Source: Colwellia sp. MB3u-45
GTDB lineage: Bacteria; Pseudomonadota; Gammaproteobacteria; Enterobacterales; Alteromonadaceae
Direction: 5' to 3'
DNA length: 64,000 nt
NCBI RefSeq assembly: GCF_014077005.1
Contig: NZ_JACGVC010000040.1
Location: 1-64,000 of the forward strand
The position numbers and the translations under genes are program-made. Below the pieces are notes generated by a model that saw nothing but the letters and a program-made list of their open reading frames with translations, had not been told where the DNA came from and did no database searches. Shown here one piece after another: positions 17,549-26,594 of this stretch; within the stretch, counting starts at the first letter, position 1, and each line of letters begins with the position of its first letter.

Positions 17549-19078
17549 TTGCTTAAAAAACTTACGCTTTTATCGGCAACAATCATAACAACTTATCTTT
17601 TATCATTAACCATCAGTCTCTTGGCTACAGCGAAAACTGCGCCCGTAAGCAGTGTCGCACAAATAACGGCTGACTATGCTGTAGCGACCTACCAAGATGA
17701 TATGCTGAATAGTTTACGTGCGCTGATTAAGCACAACACGGTCGCCAAAGAAGGAGTGTCAGTTAATGACAATCCGGCTCACATTGCCTTTAAAGCAGAA
17801 TTGAAAAAACAAGCGCAAACACTCGGCTTCGATTACCTCGACGATGGCTATGTGGTTATTATTGGCTTAGGTGCCCAAAAAGAACGGCTGGGTATTATTA
17901 CTCATGGCGATGTGCAACCCGCTAATCCAAAAAAATGGCAAAAATCACCTTTTGAACTTGATATCACCACAGAGCCGGGGCGATTAATTGGCCGTGGTAC
18001 TGAAGATGATAAAGGCCCAATTTCAACCGCGTTATATGCCATGAAGGCGATTAAAGATAAAAAATTAGCACTGAACAAACGTATTGAGTTATACATTTAC
18101 ATGGCGGAAGAGTCAGATTGGGAACCACTAAAAGCTTATATCAAAACCCATGACTTACCACAAACCAATATCACCATTGACGCCGAATACCCGGTGGTAA
18201 CCGCAGAAAAAGGTTACGGCACTATTAAGTTAGTTTTTAACCAGCAAGAAAAACCCACAATTTCGCCTTATGTGAGTGAATTTAGCGGTGGCTTCTTTGG
18301 TAGCCAAATCCCTGAAGATGCCAGTGCGACTATTGAAAATGCCAATATTGTGCTACTAGAAAGGTTAATGCGCAAAGCACTGAGTTACCAAGGTGTCAGC
18401 TTTGATCTTGAACTAAAAGACAGCACCTTAACTATTAAAGCATTAGGTAAGTCAGCACATTCTTCAAAACCTGATGAAGGCGTAAATGCTATTCCCTACC
18501 TTGCCGATTTATTGTCTAGTACGCGTTGGGTCAATAATGGTCCAGGTACTTTAGTTAACTTTATTAATGACAATATTGGCCTAAGTTTAACAGGTGAAAA
18601 ATTTGGTAACATTGCTTATCAAGATGATTTTATGGGCCCAATGACTGTCTCCCCTACCGTAATAAAACAGCATGATGAAAGCATACAGCTGAACATTAAC
18701 TTGCGCCGTCCACAAGGCAAGAGTAAACAGCAACTTAACGATGAAATACATCAAGCAGTACAAAACTGGAATAACAAATTTGATGCGGATGTTACAGAGT
18801 TAGCGCATGATATTGGTGACCCTTTTGTACAAAAAGAGGTGCCACATATTAATACCTTATTAGCGGTGTTTACCCACTTTACTGGCATTGAAGACGCGAA
18901 ACCTATCGCCATTGGTGGTGGGACAAATTCACGCTTATTTCCCAATGCGGTTAGTTTTGGCCCGTCTATGCCCAATGCCGAATACACCGGACATTCAGAG
19001 CATGAGTTTATTACTATGGAACAGTTTGTTTTAAATTTAAAAATGTATACCGCGGCGTTAGTCGAATTAGCTAAGTAA
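17549..19078 (+). CDS. M20 family metallopeptidase (PepV/dipeptidase-like), exported
   Basis: The 509-residue protein is a zinc exopeptidase of the M20 family. A signal peptide (about 1-30) suggests export. Metal and catalytic motifs are THGDVQPA (His119, Asp121), GRGTEDDKGP near 148-157, MAEESDWE and the C-terminal IGGGTNSRLFP with GHSEHEF. The start is a TTG with GGAG 6 bases upstream; no nearby in-frame ATG gives a complete signal peptide. It probably cleaves small peptides in the periplasm; the exact substrate is unknown. It stands alone. Confidence 0.9.
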   Translation: MLKKLTLLSATIITTYLLSLTISLLATAKTAPVSSVAQITADYAVATYQDDMLNSLRALIKHNTVAKEGVSVNDNPAHIAFKAELKKQAQTLGFDYLDDGYVVIIGLGAQKERLGIITHGDVQPANPKKWQKSPFELDITTEPGRLIGRGTEDDKGPISTALYAMKAIKDKKLALNKRIELYIYMAEESDWEPLKAYIKTHDLPQTNITIDAEYPVVTAEKGYGTIKLVFNQQEKPTISPYVSEFSGGFFGSQIPEDASATIENANIVLLERLMRKALSYQGVSFDLELKDSTLTIKALGKSAHSSKPDEGVNAIPYLADLLSSTRWVNNGPGTLVNFINDNIGLSLTGEKFGNIAYQDDFMGPMTVSPTVIKQHDESIQLNINLRRPQGKSKQQLNDEIHQAVQNWNNKFDADVTELAHDIGDPFVQKEVPHINTLLAVFTHFTGIEDAKPIAIGGGTNSRLFPNAVSFGPSMPNAEYTGHSEHEFITMEQFVLNLKMYTAALVELAK

Positions 19079-19088
19079 ATATAGAAAT

Positions 19089-19140
19089 AGCTGTCAGTTA
19101 GACACTACCTGTTAGAAGCTGTCAGTTAATAGCTGTCAGC
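19089..19140. repeat. Three AGCTGTCAG direct repeats
   Basis: AGCTGTCAGTTA occurs at 19089-19100 and 19117-19128, and AGCTGTCAGC at 19131-19140. The same core recurs inside the inverted element at 21609-21703 and singly near 29882 and 48222. It looks like a short repeated motif of intergenic regions. Confidence 0.55.
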
Positions 19141-19330
19141 GTTCAGTTTACTTGTTGGTTGGGCTTTCATGCCTTGCTTTATCTGTTCGCTTACCGGTTG
19201 ACACACTGAAGTTTCAGTACAACAATCGCTGCTCCTTTTAAACATGGTTTTGTCTTTAAATAAGCTAATAGACTTGGTATTTAGCACTCGTCGCGATATT
19301 ATTTAACAAAATAATTTATGTATTAGTGCT

Positions 19331-20056
19331 ATGAAAAAAGTTTGTTTAGTTACGGGTGGTAGTTCGGGTATTGGTTTAAGTATTGTTAAGCTGTTTTTAG
19401 CAAAAAAATATCAGGTCTTTAATCTTGATCTTACCGCGTCAGATTTTGGTGATTTTTGCCCTTGTGATATCACCAAGGTTAACGACGTTAGCCGGATCAT
19501 TGCTAATATTGCCAAACAAGGCCCTATCGACGTATTGGTTTCTAACGCCGGCATACATTTTTCAGGCTCTATTGAAAACACCAGTGAAGCAGATTTTGAG
19601 CGGGTTTTTAATATCAACGTAAAAGGTGCTTATGCGGCTATTAAAGCGGTTTTACCTGTCATGAAAACACAACAAAACGGCGCAATAATTTTGATGTCAT
19701 CAGATCAAGCACTGATTGCCAAACATAACTCGTTTGCTTATAACCTCAGTAAAGCCGCACTAGCCTCAATGGCAAAAACCACTGCACTTGATTACGCACA
19801 ATATAATATTCGCGCCAATGCTGTTTGCCCAGGCACTATTGAAACCCCGCTTTACCATCAAGCCATTAATAATTATTGTGCAAGGTCAGGGGCGAACAAA
19901 GCTGACGTGCACGCAGAAGAAGCGGCATTGCAACCTTTAGGCAGACTAGGACAGGCAGAAGAAGTAGCCGAATTGGTGTATTTTCTTGGCTCAGACAAAG
20001 CAAAATTTATCACAGGTAGTTTGCAAGTGATCGACGGCGGCTATACAGCGCAATAG
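19331..20056 (+). CDS. SDR family NAD(P)-dependent oxidoreductase
   Basis: The 241-residue protein is a classical short-chain dehydrogenase: cofactor motif TGGSSGIG near 8-15, the NAG motif in VSNAGIH, active-site Ser in ILMSSDQ and the YNLSK Tyr/Lys pair, ending in ITGSLQVIDGGYTAQ. It heads a block with an amidohydrolase 54 bp downstream. With the nearby enolase-superfamily enzyme this suggests a sugar or sugar-acid dehydrogenase, for example of the fuconate type. That substrate is an inference. Confidence 0.9.
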   Translation: MKKVCLVTGGSSGIGLSIVKLFLAKKYQVFNLDLTASDFGDFCPCDITKVNDVSRIIANIAKQGPIDVLVSNAGIHFSGSIENTSEADFERVFNINVKGAYAAIKAVLPVMKTQQNGAIILMSSDQALIAKHNSFAYNLSKAALASMAKTTALDYAQYNIRANAVCPGTIETPLYHQAINNYCARSGANKADVHAEEAALQPLGRLGQAEEVAELVYFLGSDKAKFITGSLQVIDGGYTAQ

Positions 20057-20110
20057 CACTAAATTCAACTGAATCCAACTAAATCAATACGATAAATACA
20101 ATACATACCC

Positions 20111-21016
20111 ATGAAAATAATCGATCCACATCTGCATTTATTTGCTCTTAATGAAGGTAACTATCAATGGTTAAGAGCAGAGAACCCACCTTTTTGGTCA
20201 GATAAGCACCTAATAGCTAAAAACTTTTCTGAGCATGACCTAACATTAACCTCACCGTTAATATTAGCTGGTTTTGTGCACATTGAAGCGGGTTTTGATA
20301 ATCAGCAACCTTGGCACGAAATTGCTTGGTTAGAAAATACCTGTAACATGCCCTTTCGCAGCATAGCAATGCTCGATATTACCCTGCCAAAATTGAAATT
20401 TTTACAGCAAGTCGACAAGCTAATGCGCTATCAAAGTGTGGTCGGCGTTCGTTATATTTTAGATGATGACGCTTTAGCCATTCTTAGCGATAAAAACAGC
20501 CAAGATAACCTAGCAAGCTTAGCCGAAAATAAACTCATTTTTGAGCTTCAAATGCCACTAGCAAACCATCAGGCCGTCGATAGTTTACTTAACATATTAT
20601 CACTAACACCGGATTTACAGCTTTGTATTAACCACGCGGGTTGGCCAACACAAGATAAGGTGCAACAGGCGCATTGGTTAAACAACCTTAAACGCTTGGC
20701 TAGCTTTGACAATATTTTCATCAAATGTTCTGGTTTTGAAATAACCGACCGAGCTTACTCACTAAGTTGGTCATATAAAATCATCCGACAATGCATCGAC
20801 ATTTTTGGTGTTGAACGCGTGATGCTCGCCAGTAATTTTCCGCTATGCTTGTGGCATGCTAGCTATCAAGAAACTTGGCTTGCTAATACTCAAGGTATAA
20901 GTACTGAGCTTACAAAAACAGAGCTTTTAAAAAAAGAGTCTGAATTTGCCCTTAACACCGAACAGTTACAGCAATTATGCTTTAGTAATGCACAGCGTTT
21001 TTACAAATTTCTATAA
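20111..21016 (+). CDS. Amidohydrolase family protein, L-fuconolactonase-like (COG3618)
   Basis: The 301-residue TIM-barrel hydrolase begins KIIDPHLHLF, with the HxH metal-site motif at 7-9, has a His in CINHAGWP near 178 and ends the barrel with ERVMLASNFPLC. In lactonases of this group the last motif is usually GSDWP; here Asn replaces the Asp, as also seen in some family members. It follows the SDR gene in the same direction. A sugar-lactone hydrolase role is likely but unproven. Confidence 0.82.
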   Translation: MKIIDPHLHLFALNEGNYQWLRAENPPFWSDKHLIAKNFSEHDLTLTSPLILAGFVHIEAGFDNQQPWHEIAWLENTCNMPFRSIAMLDITLPKLKFLQQVDKLMRYQSVVGVRYILDDDALAILSDKNSQDNLASLAENKLIFELQMPLANHQAVDSLLNILSLTPDLQLCINHAGWPTQDKVQQAHWLNNLKRLASFDNIFIKCSGFEITDRAYSLSWSYKIIRQCIDIFGVERVMLASNFPLCLWHASYQETWLANTQGISTELTKTELLKKESEFALNTEQLQQLCFSNAQRFYKFL

Positions 21017-21133
21017 CGGCTAAACAAGCAGTAAGCGCTTATACAAAATATAACTCGCAATAATGACTTATTTGCCGCAAAATAATTTCTCATTCATCTC
21101 TATCTAGGTAAAAACATTTCGTTTTAAACACTT

Positions 21134-21592
21134 ATGGATGCATTCGATAAAAAAATACTGAACATATTACAACATGACTGTACCGCGTCGGTGAGTGATG
21201 TTGCCAGCCAAGTGGGTCTGTCAACAACCCCATGCTGGCGACGTATTCAAGCGATGGAAAAGTCTGGCATTATTAAAGGTCGCGTAGCACTTGCTGATCC
21301 AGAGCAACTTAATGTCGGCTTAACGGTATTTGTTACCATTAAAACCAATCAGCACAACCCGAAATGGCTTAGTGAGTTTAGAAAGGTAGCGATAGATTTT
21401 CCGGAAATTTTAGAGTTTTATCGCATGAGTGGCGAGGTAGATTATTTACTGCGTGTGGTAGTGCCCCACATGAAAGCTTATGACAGCTTTTACCAACGCT
21501 TGATCACACGGGCAAGTTTTGCTGACATTAGCTCTAGCTTTGCCATGGAAGAAATTAAATACACCACCGCCCTACCCATTGACTATATCTAA
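21134..21592 (+). CDS. Lrp/AsnC family transcriptional regulator
   Basis: The 152-residue protein has the AsnC-type helix-turn-helix at the start (about 1-60, ILNILQHDCTASVSDVASQVGLSTTPCWRRI) and the C-terminal RAM/ligand domain. Length matches the family. It lies downstream of the SDR-amidohydrolase pair and convergent with the dehydratase-aldolase pair, so it may sense an amino acid or metabolite tied to them. The effector is unknown. Confidence 0.92.
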   Translation: MDAFDKKILNILQHDCTASVSDVASQVGLSTTPCWRRIQAMEKSGIIKGRVALADPEQLNVGLTVFVTIKTNQHNPKWLSEFRKVAIDFPEILEFYRMSGEVDYLLRVVVPHMKAYDSFYQRLITRASFADISSSFAMEEIKYTTALPIDYI

Positions 21593-21608
21593 GACCAAAG
21601 AGGTTAAA

Positions 21609-21703
21609 TTAGCTATCAGTTTGAAGTACTGAGCTGTCAGTAAAATCAAACAAACAGCCCTTTCTTTTTAACTGAAAGCTGACAGCTTACAACTGACAGC
21701 TAA
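21609..21703. repeat. Nested inverted repeat built from AGCTGTCAG motifs
   Basis: Outer arms 21609-21623 and 21690-21703 (TTAGCTATCAGTTTG against CAACTGACAGCTAA) and inner arms 21631-21640 and 21679-21688 (GAGCTGTCAG against CTGACAGCTT) are complementary with few mismatches. It lies between convergent genes and may terminate both transcripts. The motif is shared with the repeats at 19089-19140. Confidence 0.7.
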
Positions 21704-21716
21704 TCTTTTTAACCCA

Positions 21717-22901
21717 TTATTTCAAAGCATTGACTGTCACATTAGGTGAGCGTTTAACTATTTCGTCATTAAGCTCAATACCAATGCCTGGGGTTTCAGA
21801 GACTTCAAAAAAACCATTCACCGGTTGTGGGTCTTGTAAACATAGCTCACGGTTCCAGTCTTTAATCGCATAAGTATGATGCTCATGAATTAAAAAGTTT
21901 GGAATCGCGGTTTCAAGATGCAAAGACGCCGCTGTAGCCACTGGCCCTCCACAGACATGGGCCTGAATACGAATGTCGTAAACGTCGGCATAATCACACA
22001 CTTTTTTAGCTTCGGTAAAGCCACCACATAAGCCAATATCAGGCTGTAACACGTCAATACTTTGGTCTTCAAAATAAGGTCTTACATCCCAACGGTGATA
22101 CAAGCGCTCGCCACCCGCAATGGGCACGTTAACATTGTTAGCCACTTTTTTATGTACGGCCGAGTTCAGATAGTTCACTGGCTCTTCGTAGAACATGCAG
22201 CCAACTTCTTCAACAATTCGTCCCATTTGAATCGCTGAAGCCGCGCCCATTAATGAATGCGATTCAAAAATAATGTCAACGTCTTCCCCCACGGCATCAC
22301 GAATGGCGCGCAGGCGATTACCAAATAAGCGCATTTGTTTTGGGGTGAATAATTTAGTGCGATCAAATGAAGAACTGCCATCATGGTTATAAACAATCGG
22401 ATCAACTTTTACCGCGTCATAGCCTTGTGCAACGGCCTTTAATGCGGCTTCTGCATATTGTGCAGGTTCAATAAGCTTAGTAATTTTCTCATCCCAATCA
22501 AACTGCAATTGGCTTGCATAGGTGCGCAACTTTTCATTAGTTTTACCACCTAATAATTGATAAACCGGTAAGCCGAGTGCTTTACCTTTTATATCCCACA
22601 AAGCGGTATCTATCGCACTCATGGCCGAGTAAAGCACTGGGCCGCCACCTAAACCCCAAAAGCTTTCTCGTAGCATTCTAGACCACAATAATTCGGTATT
22701 AAAGGGATTAAAGCCTATCAGTATCGCTTCACTAATCTCTTTTAACATTGCCGCAGCAGCACTGTGACCCCAGTCGTAAGCCAGACCTGCTTCACCGACA
22801 CCTGAAATACCTTCATCGGTATGTACACGAATAAATACTGGGTTCCAACCTGGACGTTTTGGACATTCAATATCAAAAATTTCTACATGAGTTACTTTCA
22901 T
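21717..22901 (-). CDS. Enolase-superfamily dehydratase (mandelate racemase/muconate lactonizing, sugar-acid dehydratase-like)
   Basis: The 394-residue protein has the N-terminal capping domain and a barrel with VKVDP (catalytic KxD-type motif), IFESHSL, FYEEP and GGERL metal ligands, QPDIG, and the HVCGGP His motif near the C-terminus. These fit acid-sugar dehydratases such as galactonate- or fuconate-type enzymes. The adjacent downstream-acting class II aldolase gene is on the same strand 63 bp upstream. Exact substrate is not determinable. Confidence 0.88.
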   Translation of the reverse strand: MKVTHVEIFDIECPKRPGWNPVFIRVHTDEGISGVGEAGLAYDWGHSAAAAMLKEISEAILIGFNPFNTELLWSRMLRESFWGLGGGPVLYSAMSAIDTALWDIKGKALGLPVYQLLGGKTNEKLRTYASQLQFDWDEKITKLIEPAQYAEAALKAVAQGYDAVKVDPIVYNHDGSSSFDRTKLFTPKQMRLFGNRLRAIRDAVGEDVDIIFESHSLMGAASAIQMGRIVEEVGCMFYEEPVNYLNSAVHKKVANNVNVPIAGGERLYHRWDVRPYFEDQSIDVLQPDIGLCGGFTEAKKVCDYADVYDIRIQAHVCGGPVATAASLHLETAIPNFLIHEHHTYAIKDWNRELCLQDPQPVNGFFEVSETPGIGIELNDEIVKRSPNVTVNALK

Positions 22902-22964
22902 TATGCTCTCTTTACATGTTTTTTAAATGCGCTGCTAAAATCACTACAGCCATGATACTCAGGG

Positions 22965-23735
22965 TTATAGCGCGAAATTTGGATCTTCTTTATAGACTCT
23001 ACGTAACATCGCTGGCCAAGCTTTTTGCCCACCCGTTTGTCCGGTATGCACTATGTTTGCCTGTGCTTTAATACCATCAACAATACTTTGGTCAACCAAT
23101 AGTGGCTTCATACCCATCGACATTACTTGTACTTGAATTTGACAAGCTCGTATTAAATCATACATATGCATAAAAGCATCACCTATGGTTTTGCCCATGG
23201 TTAAGGCGCCATGATTACGCAATAACATGAAATTTTTATCACCTAGGTCTTGCTGTATACGCAACTTTTCATCGTCGTTGACCGCCAAACCTTCATAATC
23301 GTGATAACTGAGTGAGGCAAGTGCGAACATTGAATATTGGCTAATAGGCAATAAACCTGCTTCTAAACTCGCCACCGCTATCGCTTCATTACTGTGCACA
23401 TGCAAGGCACAAATATCGTCATGACGAACGGCGTGAATAGCACTATGAATGGTAAAACCTGCGGGGTTAAATTCAAACGGGCAGTCGGCATCAACTATTT
23501 TGCCCGCCATGTCTACTTTAACTAAATTCGACGCGGTAATTTCATCAAACCGTAAACCAAAAGCATTAATCAATACATGCTCTGTACCCGGAATACGCAC
23601 CGAAACATGGGTGTAAATTAAGTCATCCCAGCCATGCAAGGCAATCAGTCGATAACATGCGGCTAAATCTACTCTGAGTAGCCATTCTTGTGCTGATACT
23701 TTATCTTTTAAATCAATTACGGGAACTGCTAACAT
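22965..23735 (-). CDS. Class II aldolase/adducin family protein
   Basis: The 256-residue protein has the class II aldolase fold with zinc ligands in LHVHSNEAIAVAS and LLRNHGALTMG, and the segment GWDDLIYTHVSVRIPG near the start. It is longer than fuculose-phosphate aldolase and resembles the adducin-like group often found in marine bacteria. It is the first gene of a pair with the dehydratase and may cleave or modify its product. The true reaction is unknown. Confidence 0.87.
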   Translation of the reverse strand: MLAVPVIDLKDKVSAQEWLLRVDLAACYRLIALHGWDDLIYTHVSVRIPGTEHVLINAFGLRFDEITASNLVKVDMAGKIVDADCPFEFNPAGFTIHSAIHAVRHDDICALHVHSNEAIAVASLEAGLLPISQYSMFALASLSYHDYEGLAVNDDEKLRIQQDLGDKNFMLLRNHGALTMGKTIGDAFMHMYDLIRACQIQVQVMSMGMKPLLVDQSIVDGIKAQANIVHTGQTGGQKAWPAMLRRVYKEDPNFAL

Positions 23736-23834
23736 CAGCCTTTACTACCTTTTGCTTGAAAAATAATATCGATGGTATATTTGTTATAAACCTTATCCTA
23801 TGATGGCATAGAGTGAAAGCTCCAGATATTATTA

Positions 23835-24002
23835 GTTATACCAATTTCACTCATTATCTGATCATTTTTACTGGTTAAAATAACCCACTACTGCGTTATT
23901 TATTTAATAATTAGAACAACTAGTTATTAAAATAAATGCCTTATATTTGGCCATTTTCCTTGCGTATAAAGTAGACCACCTAATTAATGAAATTGGTATG
24001 AC
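23835..24002. mobile_element. MITE-like element with 22-bp terminal inverted repeats
   Basis: The ends 23835-23856 and 23981-24002 are inverted repeats, 19 of 22 positions matching, with the shared core ATACCAATTTCA. The 168-bp interior is AT-rich and has no gene. No clear target duplication is seen next to the ends. It sits in the spacer before the NRDE gene and may carry promoter sequence. The call rests on the paired ends only. Confidence 0.6.
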
Positions 24003-24038
24003 AACCATTTATATACCCTCTTTTGGAAAAACCTTTTT

Positions 24039-24803
24039 ATGTGTATTTTATTTATCGCCATTGACCAACACCCTGACTACCCGATTATTATCTGTGCTAA
24101 TCGCGATGAGTTCCATCAACGCCCAACACAAAATATGCACTGGTGGCCGGAGCAAAAGATATTAGCGGGTAAAGATTTACAAGCACAAGGCACTTGGCTT
24201 GGCTTAAGCCCTGAAGGCGACTTCTCAGCCTTAACTAACTTTCGTCGACCGGCAAGTTTTGATGCGAAAAAACGCTCTCGCGGTGATTTAGTGGTGCAAG
24301 CATTGCAAAACGGAGACCTTAAAACCCAGCAACATTTATCGCAAGTGTCAGATAAATACAACGACTTTAATCTCGTGTTTGGTCCGTTAAATAATTTGCA
24401 GGCATTTGATAGTGTTAATAAAAACTTTGTCAGCCTTAAACCTGGCTTTCATAGCGTCTGTAATGGCGCATTAGATGATATTTGGCCAAAAATGGCCTTA
24501 GGCCTAAATACCTTGGAAGGTTTAATTACCGCTGATAAGGTAAATATTGCCGCATTATTCTCTGTGATGATGAACCAAGAACTTGCGCAAGAACAACATT
24601 TACCGGTTACTGGCATAAGTGAAGAGTTGGAGTCGCTACTGAGCAGTATCTTTATCATATCGCCTGACTATGGCACGCGTTCGACAGCCATAATTTTACA
24701 AGCAAAAACAGGTGACATTGAAGTTTACGAACGTAACTATAATAGCGCTGGCGAGGTAGTAAATGAAAACAAGTTCGATATCGAGTCAAGTAAGAAAAGC
24801 TAA
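24039..24803 (+). CDS. NRDE family protein (TANGO2-like)
   Basis: The 254-residue protein begins MCILFIAID, has the namesake ANRDEF near 20-25, HWWPEQKILAGKDLQAQGTWLG and ALTNFRRP, all typical of the NRDE/TANGO2 family. Cys2 could become the N-terminal residue of an Ntn-like hydrolase after Met removal. The bacterial role is poorly known. The gene stands alone next to a small membrane protein gene in convergent orientation. Confidence 0.9.
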   Translation: MCILFIAIDQHPDYPIIICANRDEFHQRPTQNMHWWPEQKILAGKDLQAQGTWLGLSPEGDFSALTNFRRPASFDAKKRSRGDLVVQALQNGDLKTQQHLSQVSDKYNDFNLVFGPLNNLQAFDSVNKNFVSLKPGFHSVCNGALDDIWPKMALGLNTLEGLITADKVNIAALFSVMMNQELAQEQHLPVTGISEELESLLSSIFIISPDYGTRSTAIILQAKTGDIEVYERNYNSAGEVVNENKFDIESSKKS

Positions 24804-24912
24804 ATGGTACTTTTACTAGATAGTACTTTTAATCCTGTTGATAAATAGTATTGATAAAAATGTCAGTACTGTGCAAAAAAACGCTGCAAATAACGCTGCA
24901 AAAAGTGCAGTC

Positions 24913-25086
24913 TTACAACATCTGACGAATAATAGCAGCAATAATGGCAATAAATACCACTACCCAGAGTATTTTAGCGTATTTTTGCTGCTGCTCTACT
25001 GCCATTGGTTTGCCAAAACGTTGTCCTAAAATCACCATCAAGGCAACCGCCGAAAACACACAAAATAAAATAATCAATAAAGTCAT
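24913..25086 (-). CDS. Small membrane protein, 57 residues
   Basis: An ATG at 25086 opens a 57-codon frame ending at TAA (24913-24915). The product has a hydrophobic helix at about 2-20 (starting MTLLIILFCVFSAVALMVIL), a basic/polar middle with GQRFGKPM and EQQQKYAK, and a second hydrophobic helix at about 40-53, then RQML. The two-helix layout with charged linker and clean ends supports a real gene. No known family is recognised. It fills most of an otherwise empty 532-bp gap between the NRDE and ThrE genes. Confidence 0.7.
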   Translation of the reverse strand: MTLLIILFCVFSAVALMVILGQRFGKPMAVEQQQKYAKILWVVVFIAIIAAIIRQML

Positions 25087-25181
25087 ATCACTTGTTACCC
25101 TAATAGCAAAATTTTACTAGCGCAGTTGAATTTTCAAGAAAAAACTACCGCGCTAGCTCAAGTATCATACCGAGATTTGCA

Positions 25182-25225
25182 CTATCTGCAAACTTTCCTA
25201 AACCTATCTGCAAACTTTCCTAAAC
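25182..25225. repeat. Perfect 22-bp tandem duplication
   Basis: The 22-bp unit CTATCTGCAAAC... occurs at 25182-25203 and again, identical, at 25204-25225. It lies about 110-155 bp upstream of the ThrE-type gene and could duplicate a regulatory site or be a recent slippage event. Confidence 0.85.
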
Positions 25226-25336
25226 AATGTATATGTTCTTTTAGATAACAAATTTATTAAGATCTGACATCTGTGCTTTCATTTTAAAATTAATCATTTA
25301 CCATAGAAAATTATTTTCAATATTAACGAAATTCCC

Positions 25337-26563
25337 ATGGCAAACACTGATAGCTTTATCGATAAGCGTCGATTTATAATTCGTTTAGGCAAAGCTTTAC
25401 ATAAATTCGGTACTCCCGCTTATCGATTGGAGGCACATTTAGCCGATGTATCAAAAAGCTTAAATGTTTTTGGCTCTTTTGTGATTAGCCCAACATCGTT
25501 AACCTTTATTTTATCTGAAGATGACGAAAACCAAGACTACAATCATATTTTACGTGTTGCCCCGGGCGAACTTGATTTAGGTTCATTGGCACGTGCCGAC
25601 GAATTGGTTGACGAACTTACCTCGGGTCAACGAACACTATCAGAAGCCATTGAACGCTTAGACGAAATTGCCAACAAACCTAACCCTTATGGTCGATTTT
25701 TAACCTTTTTGGCTTTTGGCGCTTCAAGTGGCGCTTTTGCCATGCTAATGCACACCAGTTGGAATGACGTTTTTTGGTCCACCTTGTTGGGTTTTGTGGT
25801 TTGCTTATTTGCCTTTGGGGCAGAGCACTCGCGCCGTGTCACAGATATGTTAGAACCCATTGCCGCGATGACAACCGCTATTTTAGCCACGGCTATTGCC
25901 TTAATAGATCCCAGCATTAATATCCCTTTGGTGGTGTTGTCGAGTATTATCGCCTTCATTCCAGGCTTGTCGTTAACCTTGGCTTTATCTGAGCTTGCCT
26001 CGCGAAATTTGATTTCGGGAACCGCCAGGCTAATGGATGCCTTAATGATCTTATTTAAGATTTACTTTGGTGGTGTTTTAGGTATAGCTCTGGGAAAAAT
26101 GATGTGGGGTGAAGTTGCTTTTATTCAGCCACCCAGCACACCTAATTGGACCTCATGGGCGGCAGTGACCACCTTATCAATTAGCTTAGTTATTTTATTT
26201 AAGTGTCGTAAAAAAGATGCACCTTGGGGCATTATTTCAGGTTATATTTCTTTTGGTGCCAGTATCATTGGCGCTGAATATTTAGGCGTTGCTCTTGGTG
26301 CCTTTGTTGGTGCCTTTGCCTTAGGCATATACAGTAGTATTTTTTCACGCATTATGAATCTTCCCTCAAGTATTGTTAAATTAATGGGCTTGGTGGTATT
26401 GGTACCAGGAAGTAAAGTGTATATTGGTTTAAGCAACGCAGTATCAGGGCAAACTATGCTAAATGCCACTGACATCGGCTCACAAACCTTTCTAATTTTC
26501 ATGTCATTAGTAGCCGGATTAATATTTGCTAATGTGGCATTTCCATCGAGAAAAGTCCTTTGA
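25337..26563 (+). CDS. Threonine/serine exporter family protein (ThrE)
   Basis: The 408-residue protein has a cytoplasmic N-terminal domain (about 1-110, with the family segment GTPAYRLE and SFVISPTSLTF) followed by about ten membrane helices, which is the fused DUF1212/ThrE arrangement. Members export threonine and serine. A TetR regulator gene follows 31 bp downstream, so it may control this exporter. Substrate is inferred from the family. Confidence 0.9.
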   Translation: MANTDSFIDKRRFIIRLGKALHKFGTPAYRLEAHLADVSKSLNVFGSFVISPTSLTFILSEDDENQDYNHILRVAPGELDLGSLARADELVDELTSGQRTLSEAIERLDEIANKPNPYGRFLTFLAFGASSGAFAMLMHTSWNDVFWSTLLGFVVCLFAFGAEHSRRVTDMLEPIAAMTTAILATAIALIDPSINIPLVVLSSIIAFIPGLSLTLALSELASRNLISGTARLMDALMILFKIYFGGVLGIALGKMMWGEVAFIQPPSTPNWTSWAAVTTLSISLVILFKCRKKDAPWGIISGYISFGASIIGAEYLGVALGAFVGAFALGIYSSIFSRIMNLPSSIVKLMGLVVLVPGSKVYIGLSNAVSGQTMLNATDIGSQTFLIFMSLVAGLIFANVAFPSRKVL

Positions 26564-26594
26564 TCATAAATAATAACACTAAGCGGCTTAACTA

